Shown here piece after piece: positions 6,941-15,351 of a DNA stretch of 64,000 bases. Source of the stretch: Paraclostridium dentum (GTDB lineage: Bacteria > Bacillota > Clostridia > Peptostreptococcales > Peptostreptococcaceae); assembly GCF_012922555.1 (NCBI RefSeq), contig NZ_WIPK01000001.1:496001-560000 (forward strand), in the 5' to 3' direction. Within the stretch, counting starts at the first letter, position 1. Each line of letters opens with the position of its first letter. The translations under genes were made by a program, and so were the position numbers. The notes below the pieces were generated by a model. It was not told the origin of the DNA. It worked only from the letters and a program-made list of their open reading frames with translations, and searched no databases.

Positions 6941-8605
6941 ATGGTTCATAGAAAAAGGTTATTAGCATTGTTAACTATATCAACAATAGGAATGTCTAGT
7001 TTAGCTGGGTGTACATCAAATCAAGGTACGACAGGATCAAATAATTCAGGTAAGGAAGCTGATCCATATAATGTGCTTGCAAATAAAAATGCAAGAATAG
7101 CTATAAATATGGCTATAGATAAACAGGAATTATGTGATGTTATATTAAATAATGGATCTGTTCCAGCTGATTACTTTGTACCTAATGAGTTAGCTATAAA
7201 CAAAGATGGAAAAGACTATAGAGATGTTGCTGGGAAAATTGGATATTCTTATAATGGTGAAGAAGCTAAAAAGTACTGGGATAAAGCAAAAGAAGAAGTT
7301 GGATTTGGTACTGTAACTTTAGAGCTAGTAACTTTTGATAGTGATACAAGTAAGCGACAAGCTGAGTTTATGCAATCTGAGCTTCAAGAAAATTTACCTG
7401 GATTAACAATAAAAATCAAAACTCAACCATTTAAGCAAAAAATAGAGTTAGAGCAAAAAGGTAAATTCCAATTAGCTTACGCAGGATGGGGAGCAGATTA
7501 CCCAGACCCTCTAACATTTTTAGACACTATGATGAAGGGTGTAAGTTATGCATCTAATACAGGTTATAAAAGTGATGAATATAATAAATTAGTAAATGAA
7601 GCAAAAGCAATGCCAGAACAAAATGAAAGTTGGAAAAAATTTGCTGAAGCTGAAAAACTTATGTTAGAGGATGCATATATTGCTCCATTAATTCAATCAG
7701 GAATGGCTTATATGCAAAAGGAATATGTAAGCGATATGTTTAAATTCCCTACAGTTCCATGGTCATATAAGTGGGCAGATGTTGATAAAGAGAAAAAACA
7801 ATTAAACTTAATAAGTACTTCTGATATTCCAACTATAGACCCAAGTAAAGCTACAGATACTGTTTCATTTGAGGTAATGACTAATACTATGGAGGGATTA
7901 GTTAGAATAGACAAAGAAAACAAAGCTATACCAGGAATTGCAGAAAGCTGGGAAACATCTGAAGATGGATTAACATGGACATTTAAATTAAGAAAAGATG
8001 CTAAGTGGTCAAATGGGGATGAAGTTACTGCAAAAGACTTTGAATACTCATGGAAGAGAACTTTAAATCCAGAAACAGCATCGCAATATGGATTTATAAT
8101 GCATGATATAGTTGGTGCAAAAGAGTACAATTTAGGAGAAAATAAAGATCCTGATTCTGTAGGAGTAAAAGCTATAGATGATTATACTTTAGAAGTGAAA
8201 TTAGTAAGACCGGTTACTTATTTTGATAAATTAATGGCATTTGGAGTTTATTTACCTCAAAATCAAAAATTTGTTGAATCTCAAGGAGATACATTTGGAA
8301 CAACAGCTAAGTCTACTTTATACAATGGACCATTTACATTAAGTGAATGGAAAATAGAAGATCATTATTCAATGACAAAGAATCCTACTTATTGGGATAA
8401 TTCAGCTGTCAAATTAGATGAGATAAATACAAAGATAGTTAAAGATGCGAATTCAGCGCTTAATCTATATGAAACAGATGCAATAGATAGAGTAGGTGTT
8501 ACATCTGAAAACGTTGATAAATATAAAGATTCTAAGGAATTTAAAACTATGAAAGATTCATCAACTTATTTCTTACAAATTAATGCCGGCAATCCTCAAA
8601 AATAA
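6941..8605 (+). CDS. Circularly permuted oligopeptide-binding lipoprotein (OppA-like, SBP_bac_5)
   Basis: A 554-residue lipoprotein (signal peptide 1-23, lipobox SSLAGC, lipidated Cys24) whose two halves are in reverse order relative to OppA. Residues about 43-282 are the usual C-terminal half (NKNARIAINMAIDKQELCD, AYAGWGADYPDPLTFLDTM, EAEKLMLEDAYIAPL). Residues about 285-554 are the usual N-terminal half, starting at QLNLISTSDIPTIDPSKATD, then MEGLVRID, AESWETSEDGLTWTFKLR and NGPFTLSEW, and ending FLQINAGNPQK at the point where the C-terminal half would normally follow. Each part occurs once and total length is normal for OppA, so this is a permutation, not a fusion or fragment. No permease or ATPase genes are adjacent. 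The ribosome binding site is inside a 19-bp hairpin. Confidence 0.85.
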   Translation: MVHRKRLLALLTISTIGMSSLAGCTSNQGTTGSNNSGKEADPYNVLANKNARIAINMAIDKQELCDVILNNGSVPADYFVPNELAINKDGKDYRDVAGKIGYSYNGEEAKKYWDKAKEEVGFGTVTLELVTFDSDTSKRQAEFMQSELQENLPGLTIKIKTQPFKQKIELEQKGKFQLAYAGWGADYPDPLTFLDTMMKGVSYASNTGYKSDEYNKLVNEAKAMPEQNESWKKFAEAEKLMLEDAYIAPLIQSGMAYMQKEYVSDMFKFPTVPWSYKWADVDKEKKQLNLISTSDIPTIDPSKATDTVSFEVMTNTMEGLVRIDKENKAIPGIAESWETSEDGLTWTFKLRKDAKWSNGDEVTAKDFEYSWKRTLNPETASQYGFIMHDIVGAKEYNLGENKDPDSVGVKAIDDYTLEVKLVRPVTYFDKLMAFGVYLPQNQKFVESQGDTFGTTAKSTLYNGPFTLSEWKIEDHYSMTKNPTYWDNSAVKLDEINTKIVKDANSALNLYETDAIDRVGVTSENVDKYKDSKEFKTMKDSSTYFLQINAGNPQK

Positions 8606-8616
8606 ATAAAAATAAA

Positions 8617-8650
8617 AATAGGTCTAACACTAATTAGTGTTAGGCCTATT
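8617..8650. terminator. Bidirectional terminator
   Basis: A 15-bp stem with one G-U pair (8617-8631 with 8636-8650) between convergent genes. Confidence 0.8.
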
Positions 8651-8670
8651 AAGTATTATCTTATATTTAA

Positions 8671-9225
8671 CTAATACCAATTTGTAACTAAAAAATCAGC
8701 TATATTTTCAAATGGTAAGTTTTCAGTTTTTAATAATCCTTGAAGAACTAATCCATCAACTATAGAAACTAGTAAGAATGAAAGAGCTTCAGCATCTTTT
8801 GAACTTATTTTAACAATTTCTGATTTTAATGTATTACGCCATTCTATATATTTTAATTTTATTTGTTCTTTTAAAGTATCATTCCCTGTAATAGCTTCAC
8901 AAAGAATGTACATGTGTATTCTACCTCTATCTTCTATATCGGAGATTTTCTCCATTATTAAGTTTATCATTTGCTCTTTTGGATTATTTGGATCCATACC
9001 TTGAATACATTGGAGTATAGATTCACTGATTGCATTTAAGTGAGTATTGGCAATTTCAGAGATTAATGCATCTTTTGATGAGTAGTGATAATATAAAGTA
9101 CCTTTACTTATATTTACTGCTTTTGCTATATCAGATAAACTAGTATTTTTAACTCCGTTTTTGGTTATCAATTCTGTTGCAGATAATAAAATATTTTCTT
9201 TCATATTAGTATTATTTGATTTCAT
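8671..9225 (-). CDS. TetR-family transcriptional regulator
   Basis: A 184-residue TetR repressor: N-terminal HTH about residues 15-50 with SLSDIAKAVNISKGTLYYHY, then SSKDALISEI, and an all-helical ligand domain. GAAAGG lies before the ATG. It is read from a fully consensus promoter (9268-9296). The ligand and targets cannot be seen; the neighbours are the permuted OppA (convergent) and DegV (divergent), so either could be a target. A GC-rich palindrome before DegV is a candidate operator. Confidence 0.85.
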   Translation of the reverse strand: MKSNNTNMKENILLSATELITKNGVKNTSLSDIAKAVNISKGTLYYHYSSKDALISEIANTHLNAISESILQCIQGMDPNNPKEQMINLIMEKISDIEDRGRIHMYILCEAITGNDTLKEQIKLKYIEWRNTLKSEIVKISSKDAEALSFLLVSIVDGLVLQGLLKTENLPFENIADFLVTNWY

Positions 9226-9267
9226 AAAGTCAACCTTTCTACAATTAACTGCTATTTTAATAAAATA

Positions 9268-9296
9268 ATTATAAGCTTATAAATTTTTATTGTCAA
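9268..9296 (-). promoter_or_regulatory. Consensus promoter of the TetR gene
   Basis: On the minus strand TTGACA (9296-9291), a 17-bp spacer, and TATAAT (9273-9268). The palindrome TTATAAGCTTATAA (9269-9282) overlaps the -10 and spacer and could be an autoregulatory operator. Confidence 0.75.
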
Positions 9297-9414
9297 CAAA
9301 GTAACATATAGCAAAAATACGTTTAAAATAAGGTTTTTTGAGTAACCAGCAAAGTCTTTGGAGATATGAAAAGTTAGAAGACGTAATACATCGAGAGAAG
9401 AGAATTTTTTATGA

Positions 9415-9443
9415 TTGACTTTAATATAAATCAAATGTACAAT
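9415..9443 (+). promoter_or_regulatory. Promoter of the DegV gene
   Basis: TTGACT (9415-9420), 17-bp spacer, TACAAT (9438-9443). Transcription would start near 9450, just ahead of the GC-rich palindrome. Confidence 0.65.
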
Positions 9444-9458
9444 TAAATAAAAGATATA

Positions 9459-9474
9459 TCGGCCGACCGGCCGA
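9459..9474. promoter_or_regulatory. GC-rich operator-like palindrome
   Basis: TCGGCCG-AC-CGGCCGA: perfect 7-bp arms around two bases, 14 of 16 positions G or C apart from the ends and centre, in DNA that is otherwise strongly AT-rich. It lies between the promoter and the ribosome binding site of DegV, the position of a repressor site. A TetR-type regulator is the natural candidate. Confidence 0.6.
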
Positions 9475-9498
9475 CTGAAAAAATAAGGAGATATATGA

Positions 9499-10347
9499 AT
9501 GAAAAAAATCAAGATAATAACAGATAGTTCTTGTGATTTAAATAAAGAGTTAGTACAGAAATATAATATAGAAATAGTAAAGTTAAATGTTTCATTTGGG
9601 GAAGATACTTACGCTGATGGAGATATGGATAGTGATGCATTTTACAATAGAATGGCAAGTTCAAAGGAACTTCCTAAAACATCGTGTCCATCACCTGAAA
9701 AGTTTGTAAATGTATATGATTGTGAAGAAGAAGAAATTTTAGTTTTAACTTTATCTTCAAAGCTATCAGCTACATATTCAACAGCGGTACTTGCAAAAAA
9801 CATGTTTGAGGAAGATAATAATAACAAAAGAATAGAAGTGATTGATACTGCTAATGGATCAGTTGGTCAAGGGCTTTTAGTTATTAAAGCTGCTCAGTTA
9901 GCAGAGGAAGGGAAAAATTTAGATGAGATAGTGAAGACTATAGAAAGTCTAAAAGAAAAAGTTACTTTTTATGGTTCACTTGAAACACTAGAAAATGCAA
10001 TTAAAGGTGGTAGAGTAAATCCTTTAGCTGGAAAACTTATAAATGCATTGAATTTTAAAGTTATAATTCAAGTTATAGATGGAATTGTAAAACCTGTTGA
10101 TAAAGCAAGAGGGGATAGTAATTCAATTAAAAAAGTTATAGAAAACATATATAAAAATATTAGTAGTGAAAAGAAATATAGTTTAGCAATAGGTCATTCT
10201 AATTGTAAAGAAAAAGCATTAAAGGTTAAAGAGATTATGTCAAAAGAGTATGATTTTAAAGATATAACAATAAGTTCGGTTGGATCTGTTATGGGAACAT
10301 ATACATCAAAAGGTGCAATATTAATAGGTATATTAGAAACTGTCTAA
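9499..10347 (+). CDS. DegV family fatty-acid-binding protein
   Basis: A 282-residue DegV protein. Visible family motifs: TDSSCDL at the N-terminus, TYADGD, KTSCPSPEKF (fatty-acid carboxylate contact region), LSSKLSATYSTA and GGRVNPLAGK. DegV/FakB-type proteins bind a fatty acid and hand it to the kinase FakA for phosphorylation; no fakA is in the window. ATG 9499 follows AAGGAG. The stop codon lies within its own terminator stem. Single gene with its own promoter and a GC-rich operator-like site. Confidence 0.88.
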   Translation: MKKIKIITDSSCDLNKELVQKYNIEIVKLNVSFGEDTYADGDMDSDAFYNRMASSKELPKTSCPSPEKFVNVYDCEEEEILVLTLSSKLSATYSTAVLAKNMFEEDNNNKRIEVIDTANGSVGQGLLVIKAAQLAEEGKNLDEIVKTIESLKEKVTFYGSLETLENAIKGGRVNPLAGKLINALNFKVIIQVIDGIVKPVDKARGDSNSIKKVIENIYKNISSEKKYSLAIGHSNCKEKALKVKEIMSKEYDFKDITISSVGSVMGTYTSKGAILIGILETV

Positions 10348-10372
10348 TTAATTAGACAGTTTTTTGTTTTTT
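10337..10372 (+). terminator. Terminator of the DegV gene
   Basis: 26-bp palindrome AAACTGTCTAAT.../complement at 10337-10362 that includes the stop codon, then a T-run. Confidence 0.85.
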
Positions 10373-10423
10373 ATATATTTTAAATGGTATAATTAAGGTT
10401 ATTCTAAATGGAGGAGGTATTAT

Positions 10424-13400
10424 ATGAAAAGCATATTAAATGATGTTGTATACTTAAATATAGTAACTAGTGGATTAAACCCTAATACCTCTGAAATAAT
10501 AGAAATTGCAGCTATTAAAGTTATAAATAATGAAGTTTTTAAGTTTAATACTTTGATTAAACCTTATGAGGAAGTTCCTGTAAGTGTATTTGGGACTTGT
10601 AAAAACCTTAAGCAAAATGATTTAGATAAGGCACCTACTATATATCAAATAAGAAATAAATTTATAGATTTTATAAAAGACTGTCCTATAATTTGTCATG
10701 ATTTAAAATCAAAAAAGTGCTTCTTAGATAAATATATTTTTGAAAATAAAAGATTAAAAAATGAACTTTTAGATTCTATGCAGCTAGCTATTATTTTAGA
10801 GCCATTTCATATAAATTATGAACTTAACTATCTTATAAATAAAGTTACAGATATTAATAAACAGGTAAATAATAGAGCATTAAACGATGTTTTACTAAAT
10901 ATACAATTAGTAAATGCTCTTTTGATTAGACTTTGGAAGAGTGAGGAGACTAGATTAGATAAACTTTATTTTAATTTAGAACAATATTTTAAAAGCTCCA
11001 ATATAAAGTCTTGGGAATGGATTAAATATTTAAAAGAAATAGATGAAAAAAATGAATTTGAACAAAGTGTGTTGTTTGAAATAAATGAAAAAGATTCCCA
11101 AGGAAATAGACATAATGTAAATTTATCAAAATATAAAAACTCATATGAGGATTTATTAAAATTAAATGAACTTTGGACAAGCTCTAAAAATTTTAGTTAT
11201 ATATTTAGACCAAAGCAGCATGAATTTACCAAGTTTATAAAAGATGTGTTTAACAGTAAAGAGGATGCACCTAAAATAGGGTGTATAGAAGCTCCTACAG
11301 GAATCGGGAAAAGTGTTGGATATCTAATTCCAGCAATTATGGAGTCTTTTTATAATGGAAAGAAAATTGTTATATCTACAGATACAAAAAATTTACAGAT
11401 GCAACTTATAAACAAAGATATACCTACAGTTTTAAAATCCTTAAACTTACAAAGTAAAATAAACTATGGATGTATGAAGGGTAAAAATAATTACCTATGT
11501 AATAGAAGATTGGAAGAATACAAAAAAAGCGTAGTATTTAAAAGTCAAAGTGAATTGCTAGAGTTTTTATATATTCAAAGACTAATTGAAAATGGAGAAT
11601 ATGGAGATATAGAGGAAATTCCTAACAATGTTAAATATATTTTCTCTGAAATAGAAGGGTTAATTTTTAATTTAAGATGTGAATCAGATATCTGTTATCC
11701 AGAAAAGTGCATTGAAAGATGTTTTTATAAAAATAGAATAAAAGAATTGAAAAAAGAACATATAACTGTTATTAACCATTCTTTACTTGCAAAATGGCCG
11801 TATAAAGAGCAAAAACAATTGGATTATTTAATAATAGATGAAGGCCATAATTTAATGGAAAAAAGCTATGATTTCTTTACCTCAGAGTGTAATAGTATTT
11901 TATTAGATAAGTTATTAGATGAATTATATCCTCATAGTGAGATCAATCATAAAAATGTAAGTACTATGGATAAATTTTATATTAGTGTTGCGGGAAAACT
12001 TCAACTAGATAGTAATATAAAAGCAAAATTGCAAGAAAAAATAACTTTAGCAAAACAAAGTATAAATAACATACTAAATGGATGTGGAAAGTCTTTAAAG
12101 AGTGGGCTATATGACCATTCTTGGGAAATAAATAGGCAGCAAGCTCCCCTTAGCAATGTATCTTTTAAAAATAGAGTGGATATAAGTGGATATATGCGAA
12201 GTGAATTTGAAAACATTGTTATATATTTAAAAGAAATATTAAGATCTTTAAACTATATAATAGATCAATGTGAAAAAGAAGGAGAAGATGATAGTTATAT
12301 ATTTAATACAATAAGCGCAAAGACAATGGATATAGATTGCAATATATTAACCATTGAAAGCTTTATAGAAAAAAAGTTAGACAACTATTGTAGGATCATT
12401 GATATAAATAATGAATATAAGTATTTTAACATAAGGGTTATACCTATTGATGTAGCTGAAATGTTTGAAAGTATGTTTTTAAGTACTGTAAATACAGTTG
12501 TTTTTTTATCAGCAACATTAAATATAAATAATAATATGAGTACGTTTAAAAGAACATTGGGATTAGATAAGCACAAGACTATAGAAAAAACAATTGAGTC
12601 TATATATGATTATAAAGGAAAAACTAAAATTTTAGCAATGGAAGAGTTTCCAAAATACAATGCTTTAAATGATGAATTTATAAATGACACTGTGAAGTTG
12701 ATTGAAAATATATGTGTAAATAGTAATGGACATGTACTAGCTTTATTTACAAGTAAGAATAGATTAGAAAAAGTTTATAAAAAGCTTGTTCATAGATTAA
12801 ATATTCATAATATAGAACTGTATAAGGATAAATCAGCAGTTAATAACTTAAGAGATTTGAGTAAAAAGTGTGTTGTCTTAGCTTCTAAGAGTTGTTTTGA
12901 AGGGGTTGATATACAAGGAGAAGGGTTAACTTGCGTAATTCTTGATAAACTCCCGAATAAAAGTTTGGATGATCCGTTGTACTCATCAATAAGAAGTTTC
13001 AAAAGAACTACATATGACGATGTTAACTATCCTCAATTAAGTATAAAAGCTAAACAAGCTTATGGAAGACTTATAAGAAGTAAATATGATTATGGATACT
13101 TTATAATCTTAGATATAGGTCACAATAACACCACTATAAATAAACTAAAAAGAGATTTGCATGATTGTGATATAAAAAGAGTTAATACTGATTATGTTAT
13201 TGATAGTATAAGTAAAGACTTTAAACGTTGGAAGCTAGAAACATTTAGAGAAATTTTAAAAGACATTAAATGTGATATATATAGTCCTATGAAAATAATA
13301 TATAAAAACAATAACGAAATGAATAGAATTGACTATATAAATGAAGAAGTATCAAAAAGAAATATAGCTTTATATATAAAGGATATAGACATAAAAAATA

Positions 13401-13426
13401 AAAAGTTAAAAATATCATATAAATAA
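10424..13426 (+). CDS. DinG/XPD-type helicase with degenerate exonuclease domain
   Basis: A 1000-residue protein. Residues 1-170 look like a DnaQ-type exonuclease fold (VYLNIVTSGLNP..SEIIEIAAIKV) but the first catalytic D-x-E is replaced by N-I-V and the later CHDLKSKKCF segment lacks the usual N-x-x-F-D, so it is probably inactive. The helicase follows: Walker A EAPTGIGKS (about 290), Fe-S-type cysteines in CESDICYPEKCIERC (about 418-433), DEGH box (about 472) and motif VI QAYGRLIRS near the C-terminus. DinG-type enzymes unwind DNA forks and R-loops. A second XPD-like helicase is at 24666. GGAGGAGG site before the ATG. Confidence 0.85.
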   Translation: MKSILNDVVYLNIVTSGLNPNTSEIIEIAAIKVINNEVFKFNTLIKPYEEVPVSVFGTCKNLKQNDLDKAPTIYQIRNKFIDFIKDCPIICHDLKSKKCFLDKYIFENKRLKNELLDSMQLAIILEPFHINYELNYLINKVTDINKQVNNRALNDVLLNIQLVNALLIRLWKSEETRLDKLYFNLEQYFKSSNIKSWEWIKYLKEIDEKNEFEQSVLFEINEKDSQGNRHNVNLSKYKNSYEDLLKLNELWTSSKNFSYIFRPKQHEFTKFIKDVFNSKEDAPKIGCIEAPTGIGKSVGYLIPAIMESFYNGKKIVISTDTKNLQMQLINKDIPTVLKSLNLQSKINYGCMKGKNNYLCNRRLEEYKKSVVFKSQSELLEFLYIQRLIENGEYGDIEEIPNNVKYIFSEIEGLIFNLRCESDICYPEKCIERCFYKNRIKELKKEHITVINHSLLAKWPYKEQKQLDYLIIDEGHNLMEKSYDFFTSECNSILLDKLLDELYPHSEINHKNVSTMDKFYISVAGKLQLDSNIKAKLQEKITLAKQSINNILNGCGKSLKSGLYDHSWEINRQQAPLSNVSFKNRVDISGYMRSEFENIVIYLKEILRSLNYIIDQCEKEGEDDSYIFNTISAKTMDIDCNILTIESFIEKKLDNYCRIIDINNEYKYFNIRVIPIDVAEMFESMFLSTVNTVVFLSATLNINNNMSTFKRTLGLDKHKTIEKTIESIYDYKGKTKILAMEEFPKYNALNDEFINDTVKLIENICVNSNGHVLALFTSKNRLEKVYKKLVHRLNIHNIELYKDKSAVNNLRDLSKKCVVLASKSCFEGVDIQGEGLTCVILDKLPNKSLDDPLYSSIRSFKRTTYDDVNYPQLSIKAKQAYGRLIRSKYDYGYFIILDIGHNNTTINKLKRDLHDCDIKRVNTDYVIDSISKDFKRWKLETFREILKDIKCDIYSPMKIIYKNNNEMNRIDYINEEVSKRNIALYIKDIDIKNKKLKISYK

Positions 13427-13430
13427 GATA

Positions 13431-13496
13431 AAAATAATAAATGAGTTGGGTTTAACGTAAAGCAATTTAAGTTAAAAACAGCTCATTTATTATTTT
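13431..13496. terminator. Long-stem bidirectional terminator
   Basis: A 15-bp perfect stem (13431-13445 with 13482-13496) around a 36-base loop, between convergent genes; A/T runs on both sides. Confidence 0.6.
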
Positions 13497-13499
13497 GAA

Positions 13500-14240
13500 T
13501 TAATATAAATATTTAGATTGTAAATTTTTTATATCATTTTTAGTTAAATTAAATTCTTTAAATAAATAATCTTCTGTTGAGTCAAAATCACTATCTATCC
13601 TTTTGAAAACTTCATTTATGTAGATTTCATTAACTCCAAATATATATTTTAACTTATCTTTTGGCACATTTTTTAATTCAGGTTGAACTGATAAAATTTC
13701 ATTTATAGAATCTTTGGCAGATTGATTACTTTTAAGATAATCTTCAACTATAGAACTTCGATTAACTCCTAAAATCATTAGAATTATCGCAGATCCAACC
13801 CCTGTTCTATCTTTTCCTGCTGTACAGTGCATAAGAATTGGAAGGTTTGAATCATTTTGCATAAGCTTTACTAGTTCTTTATACGCAGGGTTATTAACTG
13901 GTAAATTATAATAAGCCTCTTTTAACAGTTCAAATGCATTGTTTTTATCAAACATATTTTCCATCATTTCTTTTATTGAACCTAATTGGGCTATATTTGA
14001 CTTTAATTGAGGCATAGCAGGAATTCTTATATAATTTATATTTTCTACTATGTCAGAAGGACTGCTTAATCTTTCACTTTCATCTCTAAAATCAAATATA
14101 GTTTTTATGTTTAAATCTTTTAACATTTGTAAGTCGTTTTTAGATAAATTAACTAAATTAGCAGATCTAAAAAACAAACCTTCTTTAACAACTCTTCCAT
14201 CTGATGACTTGCATCCACCTATATCTCTAAAATTAATCAA
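13500..14240 (-). CDS. Tyrosine-protein phosphatase (DSP/PTP-like)
   Basis: A 246-residue protein phosphatase of the family with a HCxxGKDRTG active site: HCTAGKDRTG is present in the middle of the protein, preceded by NFRDIGGC and GLFFRSANL, the N-terminal signature of the group that includes LipA and secreted tyrosine phosphatases. Cys is the nucleophile, Arg binds phosphate. I place the start at TTG 14240 because AGGAG ends eight bases upstream; the GTG at 14249 is too close to that site. No signal peptide. Divergent from the ArsR gene. Confidence 0.82.
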   Translation of the reverse strand: MINFRDIGGCKSSDGRVVKEGLFFRSANLVNLSKNDLQMLKDLNIKTIFDFRDESERLSSPSDIVENINYIRIPAMPQLKSNIAQLGSIKEMMENMFDKNNAFELLKEAYYNLPVNNPAYKELVKLMQNDSNLPILMHCTAGKDRTGVGSAIILMILGVNRSSIVEDYLKSNQSAKDSINEILSVQPELKNVPKDKLKYIFGVNEIYINEVFKRIDSDFDSTEDYLFKEFNLTKNDIKNLQSKYLY

Positions 14241-14330
14241 AACTATCACTCCTTTATTAAAATAGATACCACAAAAACAAAAAATAAATCTATTAATAAA
14301 ATAAATTTAAAAGTTTTTGTAAAATGTTGG

Positions 14331-14359
14331 TTGAAAAAAATAGTTAAGAGTATTATAAT
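14331..14359 (+). promoter_or_regulatory. Promoter of the ArsR gene
   Basis: TTGAAA (14331-14336), 17-bp spacer, TATAAT (14354-14359). Confidence 0.8.
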
Positions 14360-14362
14360 CTA

Positions 14363-14380
14363 ATTAAGTAATTACTTAAT
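14363..14380. promoter_or_regulatory. ArsR-type operator
   Basis: Perfect 18-bp palindrome ATTAAGTAATTACTTAAT at the transcription start. Its form (AT-rich dyad with AAGTAATTACTT centre) fits ArsR/SmtB operators, so the gene probably represses itself. Confidence 0.7.
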
Positions 14381-14395
14381 CAAAAAGAGGTTCAT

Positions 14396-14761
14396 ATGGA
14401 AAAAGTAGCTAAAATATTTAAAGCTCTAAGTGATGAAACAAGACTTAAAGTTTTATTATTAGTCTCGAAACGAGATATATGCCAAAAAGGTATATCAAAG
14501 TACTTAGGAATAACTGACTCATCAGTTTCACAACATATCAAAGTTTTAAAAGAAGCTGAAATAATAACTGGATATAAAGAAGGATATTATGTTTTTTATC
14601 ATGTAAATGAAAGCGCATTTGATGAATGTATATCTTTTTTTAATTCAATAGGAAGTATAAATAATAATTTATTAGATACTTCAAATATCAAACTAGATAG
14701 CACTGATTGTAGCAAAAATTGTAAGTCTATAAGAAAGTGCTGCAAAAGAAGGGAGATTTAA
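14396..14761 (+). CDS. ArsR/SmtB-family regulator
   Basis: A 121-residue winged-helix repressor: FKALSDETRLKVLLL at the start, recognition helix around DSSVSQHIKVLKEAEII, wing YKEGYYVFYHV. The first helix region lacks the usual CVC metal box, but the C-terminus carries DCSKNC...KCCKRR, a possible metal or redox site. It is translationally close to the NifX-like gene (2 bases apart) and both are transcribed from one promoter with an autoregulatory palindrome. Confidence 0.85.
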   Translation: MEKVAKIFKALSDETRLKVLLLVSKRDICQKGISKYLGITDSSVSQHIKVLKEAEIITGYKEGYYVFYHVNESAFDECISFFNSIGSINNNLLDTSNIKLDSTDCSKNCKSIRKCCKRREI

Positions 14762-14763
14762 AA

Positions 14764-15135
14764 ATGAAAGTTTGTATACCAGTAGAAGTGAATGAAGGAT
14801 TAAAAAGTAAACCATTTGGACATTTTGGATCAGCTCCTATGTTCCTAGTTTATAACTTAGAAAATGAGGAATTATCAGAAATAAGCAATGGAGACTTAGG
14901 ACATGAACATGGTAAGTGTCAACCTATAAAAGCATTATCAGGAAATGTTGTAGACGCTGTAATAGTAGGTGGAATAGGGCAAGGTGCTATTGTTAAATTA
15001 AATTCTATGGGAATAAAAGTTTTTAAAGCTCAAGCAGATACTCTTGAAGATAACTTAAACTTATTTAAAGAAAATAAATTAAGTGAGTTCCCAAGTAACC
15101 ATACTTGTTCTCACGACGGATGTGGACACCACTAA
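14764..15135 (+). CDS. NifX/NifB-like iron-molybdenum cluster-binding protein
   Basis: A 123-residue protein of the dinitrogenase iron-molybdenum cofactor biosynthesis family (Nitro_FeMo-Co): KVCIPVEVNEG, FGHFGSAPMFLVY, GNVVDAVIVGGIGQGA and GIKVFKA. The tail CSHDGCGHH is a Cys/His-rich metal-binding end. In non-diazotrophs these small proteins are thought to carry or sense metal clusters. The start is ATG 14764, preceded by AAGGGAGA; an upstream in-frame ATG at 14737 overlaps the ArsR gene and has no site. Operon with ArsR. Confidence 0.82.
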   Translation: MKVCIPVEVNEGLKSKPFGHFGSAPMFLVYNLENEELSEISNGDLGHEHGKCQPIKALSGNVVDAVIVGGIGQGAIVKLNSMGIKVFKAQADTLEDNLNLFKENKLSEFPSNHTCSHDGCGHH

Positions 15136-15187
15136 AAAATTTATGAGTATTAATTTACACAAATGAGTGTATAACTAGTATTTAAAT

Positions 15188-15239
15188 AAAAATGTCAGTT
15201 TTGGTCAGTATAAATTTACTGACTTTAACTGACATTTTT
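15188..15239 (+). terminator. Nested double-stem terminator
   Basis: An outer perfect 13-bp stem (15188-15200 with 15227-15239) encloses an inner 7-bp stem (GTCAGTA 15204-15210 with 15217-15223). The element ACTGAC recurs four times. A T-run lies in the 3' arm. Confidence 0.7.
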
Positions 15240-15331
15240 AATTTTCACTGACAATTAAAATGACACTACTTAAATAGGATACTATATATACTAGTATGGT
15301 GGGGATATTAAGAACTATATAAATTTAAAAA

Positions 15332-15351
15332 GCGGGATTTTATTTTCCCGC
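15332..15351 (-). terminator. Terminator of the gene at 15340
   Basis: Stem GCGGGA (15332-15337) with TCCCGC (15346-15351), followed on the minus strand by TTTTT. The stem overlaps the last codons. Confidence 0.7.

Noticed and set aside
9252-9512. 86-codon minus-strand frame upstream of DegV
   Set aside because: It crosses two promoters and the GC-rich palindrome and overlaps the DegV start; no ribosome binding site.
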